NCBI GenBank assembly: GCA_041685075.1
Contig: JAWLGN010000257.1
Span: 1 to 7,968 of the forward strand
Length of the DNA stretch: 7,968 nt
Reading direction: 5' to 3'
Source of the DNA: JAMCRM01 sp041685075
Lineage (GTDB): Bacteria > Acidobacteriota > Terriglobia > Bryobacterales > Bryobacteraceae
Shown here: positions 1 to 5,450 of the stretch, piece after piece
Position numbering within the stretch: the stretch's first letter is position 1
How the letters are laid out: each line of letters begins with the position of its first letter
Notes under the pieces: model-generated
What the model saw: only the letters and a program-made list of their open reading frames with translations
Told to the model about the DNA's origin: nothing
The model's database searches: none
Program-made: the position numbers and the translations under genes

Positions 1-191
1 AGCAGCAGGCAGCGTGCGGCGGCTTCCGATTCGGCGATGCGCAGCTCCGGGTTGCCCCGCGTGCCCATGTCGCCCGCGGTCAGATCCAGCACGCCGGTGC
101 GGTAGCCCGCTTCGGCGGCGCGAATGAGCGTGCCCCCGCAGGTCTGCTCGACGTCGTCCGGGTGCGCGGCAATGGCCAGAAGGTCCAGCAT
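1..191 (-). CDS. bshB1: LmbE/PIG-L family deacetylase, probably BshB1 (3' end outside window)
   Basis: Only the first 63 residues are present; the gene continues past the left edge. The start is an ATG at 191. The N-terminus reads LLAIAAHPDDVEQTCGGTL, with the zinc-binding HPDD motif at residues 10-13, the hallmark of the LmbE/PIG-L N-acetylglucosaminyl deacetylase fold. The following stretch, VLDLTAGDMGTRGNPELR (about residues 34-51), matches the LDLTxGExGTRGT pattern I associate with BshB1. That enzyme deacetylates GlcNAc-malate to GlcN-malate in bacillithiol synthesis in the cytoplasm. The start lies three bases after the rhomboid stop, so it should be co-transcribed as the last visible member of the lipid A-kinase-rhomboid operon. 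The family call is firm. The BshB1 subtype is a pattern judgement on a fragment; another LmbE deacetylase (mycothiol-like or sugar-modifying) cannot be excluded. Confidence 0.85.
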   Translation of the reverse strand, partial: MLDLLAIAAHPDDVEQTCGGTLIRAAEAGYRTGVLDLTAGDMGTRGNPELRIAESEAAARCLL

Positions 192-194
192 GGT

Positions 195-863
195 CTACCA
201 GTACACGTCGCGGCGGCGCGAATAGCGCTTGCGCGTCCCCATCACTTTAATCAGCACCATGCCGGCGATGAATCCGCCCACGTGCGCGAACCACGCCACC
301 CCGCCCGCGGATGCCTGGGTCCGGGCGATCGACCCCACGCCGGAGAGCAACTGGATGAGGAACCAGTACGCCAGCATCACTCCCGCGGGCACCTGCACAA
401 AGGTGATGAAGAAGAAGATGAACACCAGGGTCAGGATGCGGGAGTGCGGAAACTTGACGATGTAGGCTCCCATTACCCCGGCGATGGCGCCGCTCGCCCC
501 CACCGTGGGGATGGCCGAATCCGGGTTCAGAACCACGTGGCCCAGGGCCGCCGCCACTCCCGTCAGCAGGTAAAACAACGCGTACTTACCGTGCCCCAGC
601 GCGTCTTCCACGTTATCCCCGAAGATCCACAGGAACCACATGTTGCCCAGCAGGTGCATCCACCCGCCGTGCAGGAACATGGAGGTGATCACTCTCGACG
701 CCTCGAAGTGCGCCGGCACCAGCGCCCACGTTTCGATGAAATGGTTCAGCCCGTAGCCCTCCAGCGACACCTCGTAGAGGAAGACCAGGACGTTGATGGC
801 GATAATCAGCATCGTCACCACCGGCCGCGAGTAACTGGGCTGGGCGTCTTTGATCGGGAACAT
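195..863 (-). CDS. Rhomboid family intramembrane serine protease
   Basis: This 222-residue polytopic membrane protein should cleave transmembrane substrates within the bilayer. The catalytic dyad is visible: Ser124 in the GASG motif (residues 122-125) and His194 in AHVGGF (193-198). The oxyanion-side signature HGGWMHLLGNMW (65-76) includes His70 and Asn74. Hydrophobic segments lie near residues 15-32, 66-82, 93-112, 121-137, 143-176 and 188-208, consistent with the six-helix core. There is no N-terminal zinc finger or TPR extension, and a basic tail (RKRYSRRR) ends the protein. The start is the ATG at 863, which shares a base with the kinase stop (TAATG). The open frame runs further upstream to 1109, but that part is low-complexity antisense-type sequence over the kinase gene. 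The N-terminus FPIKDAQPSYSRPVVT is typical of bacterial rhomboids. The substrate is unknown; the operon context hints at an envelope role. Confidence 0.93.
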   Translation of the reverse strand: MFPIKDAQPSYSRPVVTMLIIAINVLVFLYEVSLEGYGLNHFIETWALVPAHFEASRVITSMFLHGGWMHLLGNMWFLWIFGDNVEDALGHGKYALFYLLTGVAAALGHVVLNPDSAIPTVGASGAIAGVMGAYIVKFPHSRILTLVFIFFFITFVQVPAGVMLAYWFLIQLLSGVGSIARTQASAGGVAWFAHVGGFIAGMVLIKVMGTRKRYSRRRDVYW

Positions 864-1837
864 TAGATCGCCGGTGAGGCTTCCACGGCGCGCGCGCTGA
901 ACTCCGGATGGACACGGCGATTTCCCACGGCCATCAGGCGCCGGATCTCGGCCAGGCCGGCAATCCCGCCCCGCGCACCCAGCGCGGTGCAGTTGAGTGC
1001 CGCCATGGCATTGGAGAACTCGAGCGCCTCGCGCATCGGCATGCCTTGCAAGACAGCATAGCAGAAGGCGCCGTGAAAGACGTCTCCCGCGCCGGTGGTA
1101 TCCACACAATCCACCACGAAGGCGGGCGAATAGACGAAGCCGCTTTCATCGAGCGCCAGCGAGCCGTGCGCCCCCAGGGTCATGGCCGCCACTTTCATCC
1201 CGTACTCCCGCCGGATCATGGCCAGCGCTTTGAACGGGTCGCGCTCGTTGGTCCACTGCACCGGAAACTCGGAGCTGGCAATCAGGTAGTCCACCAGCGG
1301 CAACACCTTGTCGAAGCCGTGGTAGATGGTGTCCACGTCCACGGTGACGGGGATGCCGGCGCGGCGGGCGATGCGCGCGCCGTGCTCCACCGCCGGGGTA
1401 TCGTGCCCGTCGATGTGCAGCAGGCGGGCGCAGGTGATCTGCTCCGGCGTCACCTCGGAAGGGTCGATGCGCAAACACTCCGGGCGGCTCCACAGCACGG
1501 TGCGCTCGCCGGTGGCGCGGTCGATGATGATGTAGGCGGACTGGTTGGGGCAGTTGGGCCGCATCTGCACGTGGTCCAGGTTCACGCCCCACCGCCGCAG
1601 GCTTTCGATCTGGATGCGCCCGCGCTCGTCGTCCCCTATGGTGCCGATATACTTGGCGCGCAGGCCCAGCCGCGCGCACGCCACCATGGCGCTGGCTACC
1701 TGCCCGCCGGGGCTGACCACCTCCCGGTCAAACGGCACCTTGCCGGCATAGGCGGGAAAGTGCGGAACCACCAGGAGGGTGTCGGTGGCGTTCAGCCCCA
1801 ACCCCACGACATCGAATACGGGCGCCATAAGGGTCAT
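863..1837 (-). CDS. PfkB (ribokinase) family carbohydrate kinase, YihV-like
   Basis: A 324-residue cytoplasmic kinase that should transfer ATP phosphate to a sugar hydroxyl. PfkB signature 1 is at residues 43-59 (SPGGQVASAMVACARLG). Signature 2, DTTGAGDVFHGAF, is at 246-258, with catalytic base Asp252 and the GAGD anion hole. The length is normal for the family. From memory, the C-terminal part (CVDTTGAGDVFHGAF followed by ALNCT...GARGGI) resembles E. coli YihV, the sulfofructose kinase, more than ribokinase or fructokinase; I would not assign the substrate on that. The start ATG at 1837 overlaps the stop of the WaaA-LpxK gene as ATGA, implying translational coupling. No strong Shine-Dalgarno sequence is seen, consistent with reinitiation. 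A second ATG at codon 4 is an alternative start. Its place directly behind a lipid A kinase/Kdo transferase suggests a sugar-phosphate role in envelope glycan supply, but this is inference. Confidence 0.92.
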   Translation of the reverse strand: MTLMAPVFDVVGLGLNATDTLLVVPHFPAYAGKVPFDREVVSPGGQVASAMVACARLGLRAKYIGTIGDDERGRIQIESLRRWGVNLDHVQMRPNCPNQSAYIIIDRATGERTVLWSRPECLRIDPSEVTPEQITCARLLHIDGHDTPAVEHGARIARRAGIPVTVDVDTIYHGFDKVLPLVDYLIASSEFPVQWTNERDPFKALAMIRREYGMKVAAMTLGAHGSLALDESGFVYSPAFVVDCVDTTGAGDVFHGAFCYAVLQGMPMREALEFSNAMAALNCTALGARGGIAGLAEIRRLMAVGNRRVHPEFSARAVEASPAI

Positions 1838-4188
1838 TGTAAGAGCATCGCGCGGATCGTGCCGATGAACTCCTCCCGGCGCTCGACCGCCATCCGGGTC
1901 TCGAGCGCATAGAGCCGCAGCGGCGCGATCAGTTCACCGCTCCCGTCGCACAGGTTCATGGCGTCCTTCCGGGTGGTGACCAGCACTTCGGCGCCGACCC
2001 GGCGGAAACGCTCCGCCATGCGGCGAAGTTCCCGCGGGCGATATCGATGATGATCGCGGAACTCCACGCGCCCGACCGGCCGGATCCCCATCTCCACGAG
2101 AGTCGACCAGAAGGAGAGGGGGTTGGCCAGCCCGCAGAACGCGCCGATGCGCGCGCCGGCGAGCGCCCCAAGCGGTTCGCTCGCGCCGCCGCCACAGGGC
2201 ACCCAGGCGTGCGGCTCCATCCAGGCGCGGAAGATGGGGGCGCGGCTGTTGTACCGCCGCAGCCGCCCTTCCACCGCCTCCAGATTGCGCGCATGGTTGC
2301 TGCGGGTCAGCAGCAGAACATCGGCGCGGCGCAGCTCTTCGAGCGGCTCTCGCAGACGGCCCAGCGGAAACGGCGCGCCGCCGGCGAACGGGTCGAGCGC
2401 GTCGATCAGGACGATGTCCACGCGGCGCTCCAGGCGCACGTGCTGGAATCCATCGTCGAGGATCAGCACCCCTGGAGCGAAGCGCTCCTCGAGCATGCGG
2501 CCCGCGCGCCAGCGGTCCGGCCCGATCCCCACCGGGGCCAGGCCCGAGCGCAGAAACAGTTGCGGCTCATCGCCGGTTTCAAGCGCCGGGAGAGAAGTGC
2601 CGCGCTCGAGCGCCGCATAGGCCTCCCGCGAGCGGCGCCGGTAGCCGCGGGTGAGGATGCCGGGCGCGAGATCCTGCAAGGCTTCCGCCAGCATCAACAC
2701 CGCGGGAGTCTTGCCCGTACCGCCCATGCTGATATTCCCTACGCTCGCGACCGGGGTGGCCAGCGCGCGCCGGCTAGATAAGCCGCGCGCCCGCTTCACC
2801 GCCCCGCCCCACTCCCACAGCTTCGCCGGGGGCCACAGCAGCGCCCGCCGCGCGAGCGTCGCCCGCACGCAGGGGAAGCGGCGGCCCGCAAGCGCCCGGA
2901 TCTCCTCCACGGCGGCGTCCGTGGCGCCGCGCCGCGCCTCGGCGCAAGCCAGCGCACGGGGGCCCATCTCGCCCGGCGAATCGAGCAGCGCGCTCACCGC
3001 GCCGGCCAGTTCCCCAGGTGAGCCGATGGCGGCGCACGCGCCCGCGGCGGCGAAATCCGCGGCGATGTCGCGGAAGTTTTCAATGTGGGGACCCACGATG
3101 ACCGGCCGCGCGAAGAACGCCGGCTCGAGAATGTTGTGGCCGCCGCGCGCCGCCAGCGTCCCCCCCATAAACACCACGTCCGCCAGGCCGAACAACCCGC
3201 TCAACTCCCCTATGGTGTCGAGCAGCAGGACGCCCGGCAGCGGCAGCTCGTCTTCCGGGCGCATGCGCGAACGGCGCAGGAACGGGATGCCGGCCGCCTC
3301 GAGTTTGCGCGCGGCGGCGTCGAAGCGCTCCGGCTTACGCGGCGCCAGCACCAGGAGCAGCCGCGGCCGCCCGGCCGCCACTTGCGCAAAAGCGGCGATC
3401 ACGGCATCGTCTTCGTCCACGTCGCCCGCCGCGGCCGGCGGCATCGTGCTGGCCGCAATCCACACGCCCTCGGGAGCAAGGCGCGCCAGCAGCTTGCGCA
3501 CGGGCGAGTCGGCCGGCGCTTCCTTCGGGGTGAAATCGTATTTTAGGTTGCCGCCCACGCGCGTGATCTTCTCCGGAGCCCCCGCCGCCAGGAAGCGCCG
3601 CCGCATGGCTTCGCTCTGCGCCAGAATGGCATCCGCCTGCCCCAGCACGGGACCGAACAACCCTGCCAGCCGGACGTAACGCGGCAGCGCGCCATCGGAG
3701 ATGCGGCCGTTCACAATGATGAGCCCTGCGCCCGCGCGCCTGGTTTCGCGGAACAGGTTGGGCCAGATCTCGGTCTCGAGCACCACCACCACAGAGGGCC
3801 GCAGCGCTCGAAGCACCCGCCGCACCGCGCAAACATAATCGGCCGGGGCATAGAAGACGCCGGCGGCCAACCCTTCGAGTTTCTCCTCCGCCATGGCGCG
3901 GCCCGCCAGCGTCGCCACCGAGACGAATACGGGGCAACGCGGCAGTTCGCTTCGCAGGCGCCGGACGAGCGGGATGGCGGCCAGCACCTCCCCTACAGAA
4001 ACCGCGTGCAACCACAACGCCCCGGCGGTGGTCTGAGTAAACGAGCGCGGCAAAAACCCCAGCCGCTCTCCCAGCGAGCGCAGGTAAGCGGCGTTCCGCG
4101 CGGAGCGTAACAGGAAATACAATAGGAGAGCAGGCCACGCAAGCGCCTGGAGCACCCGGTAAAGGAAGTAAATGAGCTTTATTTTCAA
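1834..4188 (-). CDS. waaA-lpxK: WaaA-LpxK fusion: Kdo transferase plus tetraacyldisaccharide 4'-kinase
   Basis: One uninterrupted frame of 784 residues (counted from TTG 4188) carries two complete lipid A enzymes. Residues 6-28 form a hydrophobic membrane anchor. WaaA/KdtA follows to about 435: WLHAVSVGE (59-67, catalytic Glu67), ETEIWPN (138-144), NGRIS (160-164), GGNLKYD (212-218), and the GT-B donor-site block MGGTLAARGGHNILEP (341-356) with GPHIENF (366-372). LpxK spans about 445-784: Walker A GGTGKT (489-494), LTRGY (512-516), GDEPQL (539-544), the catalytic DDGFQH (578-583), GRLREP (610-615), FCGLANP (684-690) and TTRKDA (738-743). By family knowledge LpxK makes lipid IVA and WaaA then adds Kdo, at the inner leaflet of the inner membrane. 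No in-frame ATG exists near the N-terminus. TTG 4188 is chosen because AGAG lies 8 bases upstream and a promoter just before it. ATT 4173 and GTG 4155 are alternatives. The TTG at 4236 lies in the -35 box. Confidence 0.93.
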   Translation of the reverse strand: MKIKLIYFLYRVLQALAWPALLLYFLLRSARNAAYLRSLGERLGFLPRSFTQTTAGALWLHAVSVGEVLAAIPLVRRLRSELPRCPVFVSVATLAGRAMAEEKLEGLAAGVFYAPADYVCAVRRVLRALRPSVVVVLETEIWPNLFRETRRAGAGLIIVNGRISDGALPRYVRLAGLFGPVLGQADAILAQSEAMRRRFLAAGAPEKITRVGGNLKYDFTPKEAPADSPVRKLLARLAPEGVWIAASTMPPAAAGDVDEDDAVIAAFAQVAAGRPRLLLVLAPRKPERFDAAARKLEAAGIPFLRRSRMRPEDELPLPGVLLLDTIGELSGLFGLADVVFMGGTLAARGGHNILEPAFFARPVIVGPHIENFRDIAADFAAAGACAAIGSPGELAGAVSALLDSPGEMGPRALACAEARRGATDAAVEEIRALAGRRFPCVRATLARRALLWPPAKLWEWGGAVKRARGLSSRRALATPVASVGNISMGGTGKTPAVLMLAEALQDLAPGILTRGYRRRSREAYAALERGTSLPALETGDEPQLFLRSGLAPVGIGPDRWRAGRMLEERFAPGVLILDDGFQHVRLERRVDIVLIDALDPFAGGAPFPLGRLREPLEELRRADVLLLTRSNHARNLEAVEGRLRRYNSRAPIFRAWMEPHAWVPCGGGASEPLGALAGARIGAFCGLANPLSFWSTLVEMGIRPVGRVEFRDHHRYRPRELRRMAERFRRVGAEVLVTTRKDAMNLCDGSGELIAPLRLYALETRMAVERREEFIGTIRAMLLQ
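4118..4123 (+). promoter_or_regulatory. Possible -10 box for the secreted-protein gene
   Basis: TACAAT matches five of six -10 positions and lies about 50 bases before the start codon at 4172, in locally A-rich sequence within the N-terminal codons of waaA-lpxK. No convincing -35 is found 16-18 bases upstream (the sequence there is TTCCGCG). It is therefore a weak candidate, listed because any promoter for this gene must lie inside the opposing coding region. Confidence 0.25.
4162..4166 (+). promoter_or_regulatory. Ribosome binding site deciding the start at 4172
   Basis: AAGGA, in the context AAAGGAAGTAA, sits five bases before ATG 4172. The later in-frame ATG at 4202 has no such site and would remove the basic n-region of the signal peptide. 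The site therefore favours 4172, even though that makes the gene overlap the divergent waaA-lpxK start. Confidence 0.6.
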
Positions 4189-4783
4189 TCGCTTGGCTCT
4201 AATGTTGAGTATAGCCGCGCTGTGCTGCGCGTACAAGGCGCCAGCGGCGGAGAAGAAGGACGAACCCTTCCGCCCCCAGCCCGCGGCCCGTTACCCACAC
4301 CAGTCCCAGGGCAAGGTGACGGTGGGAATCGACGCCTTCTCCACCGCCGAAAAGGCCAAAACCGCCTTCGGCAAGCTCGACCCCAATCGCCATGGCGTGC
4401 TGCCCGTGCTGGTAGTAATCGATAACGGCGGGGCCAAGGCGCTGCGCGCCGGCAGCCTCAAGCTCGAGTACATCGGCCCGGACGGCAGCCGCGTAGCGGC
4501 GACGCCCGCCGCCGATGTGAAGTATCTCAGCGGCACGCGGCGGCCCAACGTCATGACGGGTCCCACCGGCCGGCCCAAGGTGCTGCGAAAGAAAAATCCC
4601 CTGAATGCCTGGGAGATCGAGGGCCGCGCCTTCGCCGCCCGCATGATCCCGCCGGGCGAATCGGCCAGCGGCTTCTTCTATTTCGAAACCCGCCACCTGC
4701 CCGGCTCCCGGCTTTACCTGACGGGGCTGGAGGAGGCCGATACCGGCACCCCGCTCTTCTATTTCGAGGTCCCCTTCGAGTAA
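4172..4783 (+). CDS. Secreted protein of unknown function
   Basis: I do not recognise this 203-residue protein. The N-terminus looks like a Sec signal peptide: a short basic n-region ending at Arg7, a hydrophobic core over residues 8-21, and an A-P-A cleavage site before Ala26. Cysteines at 18-19 lack a proper lipobox (Leu or Cys precedes them), so it is probably not a lipoprotein. The mature part begins charged and Pro-rich. It then alternates beta-like stretches (VLPVLVVIDNGG, 76-87; LKLEYIGPDGS, 95-105; an IPPGES turn, 160-165, followed by SGFFYFE), a pattern seen in Ig-like periplasmic domains. That fold is a guess. There is one gene 4 bases downstream, and the gene diverges from and overlaps the start of waaA-lpxK. 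The Shine-Dalgarno site, signal peptide and ordinary amino-acid composition support it over the opposing frame. Confidence 0.78.
   Translation: MSFIFNRLALMLSIAALCCAYKAPAAEKKDEPFRPQPAARYPHQSQGKVTVGIDAFSTAEKAKTAFGKLDPNRHGVLPVLVVIDNGGAKALRAGSLKLEYIGPDGSRVAATPAADVKYLSGTRRPNVMTGPTGRPKVLRKKNPLNAWEIEGRAFAARMIPPGESASGFFYFETRHLPGSRLYLTGLEEADTGTPLFYFEVPFE
4208..4236 (-). promoter_or_regulatory. Putative sigma70-type promoter for the waaA-lpxK operon
   Basis: On the minus strand a -35-like TTGTAC (4236-4231) is followed after exactly 17 bases by TATACT (4213-4208), which matches five of six positions of the -10 consensus. Transcription would begin near 4201, giving a leader of only about 13 bases before the TTG start at 4188. 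The -35 keeps only the TTG half of its consensus. The whole element lies within codons 13-22 of the plus-strand secreted-protein gene. It is a motif-only call without experimental support. Confidence 0.5.
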
Positions 4784-4787
4784 CGCC

Positions 4788-4946
4788 ATGGCAAAGCGCT
4801 TGATGTTGGCGACGGTAGGGGCGGCGCTCGGCTCACTGCTCGGCCTGATGGTGGCGGCTCTCGCGGGCGGCGGCAACACCGCGGTGTTGATTGGCGCCGC
4901 CATGGGCGCGGCATCGCCGCTGGTGATGGGACCGCCCAGGCATTAG
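4788..4946 (+). CDS. Small glycine-rich membrane protein (52 residues)
   Basis: An ATG four bases after the stop of the secreted-protein gene opens a 52-codon frame ending in TAG. The product starts MAKRLMLATVGAALGSLLGL. It has a basic N-terminus (Lys3, Arg4), a first hydrophobic segment over about residues 5-26, a Gly-Gly-Gly-Asn turn (27-30), and a second hydrophobic segment over 31-47, ending MGPPRH. Gly and Ala recur at three- to four-residue spacing (Gly11, Gly15, Gly19; Gly36, Gly40), as in glycine-zipper helical hairpins. It is probably an inner-membrane hairpin translated by coupling to the upstream gene; only a weak GAG is available as a ribosome site. The function is unknown. It could be a chance open frame, but the tight spacing, start codon and coherent two-helix pattern argue for a real gene. 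It ends 16 bases from the convergent trmO stop. Confidence 0.62.
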   Translation: MAKRLMLATVGAALGSLLGLMVAALAGGGNTAVLIGAAMGAASPLVMGPPRH

Positions 4947-4962
4947 CCCGCCCGGCCGGCGT

Positions 4963-5418
4963 TCACGACCGCGCGGAGCGCGCCTCGGCTTCAGCCAGCC
5001 AGCCGCGGCGCAGCTTCTCCTCCGGGATGCTCGACAGATATGGCTTGATGTCGAGGATGGGGGTACCATCCAGCATGTCGACGCCGCGCACGCGGAGCCG
5101 CCAACCCTCGCGCCCGAGCAACTCGACCACGGTCAGCCCGATCGGATTGGGACGGCGCGGCGAGCGCGTGCTGAAGACGCCGTGCTGCCGGTCGTCGCTG
5201 GGCGGCGAGGCCATCAGTTCGTAGCCTTCCACGCGGTCGAATGCCCAGATGACATAAAGGTGAGAGAAGCCCTCTATATCCGTCAGGCCGGCTTCAAACC
5301 GCGGCTCGATTTCGAGAACTCCCTCCGCTTCGTGTTTCGCGCCCAGTCCCTTGGGGATCTCCTGCGTCTCCCGGAATACGCTTCTGACATACCCGATCGG
5401 TTCCATCTCCAGCTTCAT
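4963..5418 (-). CDS. trmO: TrmO (TsaA/YaeB family) tRNA t6A37 N6-methyltransferase
   Basis: A 151-residue single-domain protein of the TsaA-like beta-barrel family. It should methylate N6-threonylcarbamoyladenosine at position 37 of ANN-decoding tRNAs using S-adenosylmethionine. Family signatures are clear: FSHLYVIWAF (51-60), GVFSTRSPRRPNPIGL (80-95) and LDGTPILDIKPYL (116-128). It is shorter than the 235-residue E. coli YaeB and lacks the C-terminal extension, as in many bacterial and archaeal members. The start is ATG 5418, with a purine-rich GGGGAGAG about 11 bases upstream; Met5 is an alternative without a usable site. It begins 32 bases after the stop of the second aminotransferase and is probably read through from it. 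The tRNA function is known for the E. coli homologue. For a short-form protein downstream of aminotransferases it remains family inference. Confidence 0.9.
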   Translation of the reverse strand: MKLEMEPIGYVRSVFRETQEIPKGLGAKHEAEGVLEIEPRFEAGLTDIEGFSHLYVIWAFDRVEGYELMASPPSDDRQHGVFSTRSPRRPNPIGLTVVELLGREGWRLRVRGVDMLDGTPILDIKPYLSSIPEEKLRRGWLAEAEARSARS

Positions 5419-5450
5419 GAGTCTTCGGTCTCTCCCCGAGGAAGCTGCCT

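Noticed and set aside
162..866. 234-codon plus-strand frame opposite the rhomboid gene
   Set aside because: Composition dominated by His, Arg, Gln and Asp with no hydrophobic core; the rhomboid catalytic motifs lie on the other strand.
864..1109. Upstream extension of the rhomboid frame
   Set aside because: The extra 82 residues are Arg/Gly/Cys-rich shadow sequence over the kinase gene; ATG 863 in the TAATG junction begins a typical rhomboid N-terminus.
908..1912. 334-codon plus-strand frame opposite the PfkB kinase
   Set aside because: His/Gly/Arg-rich shadow frame; the kinase signatures on the minus strand are unambiguous.
2651..3679. 342-codon open frame on the plus strand opposite waaA-lpxK
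   Set aside because: Its product is Ser/Ala/Arg/Pro-rich without domain features and lies antisense to well-supported WaaA motifs; it is a by-product of high GC.
4199..4903. 234-codon minus-strand frame opposite the secreted-protein gene
   Set aside because: No motif and low-complexity Gly/Ala/Arg content; the plus frame has a ribosome site and signal peptide. It remains the main competitor but is less credible.
4947..4985. GC-rich partial palindromes between and after the convergent stops as a terminator
   Set aside because: Only short imperfect stems (for example GCGC-GGA-GCGC) and no T run on either strand; not enough to call a terminator.
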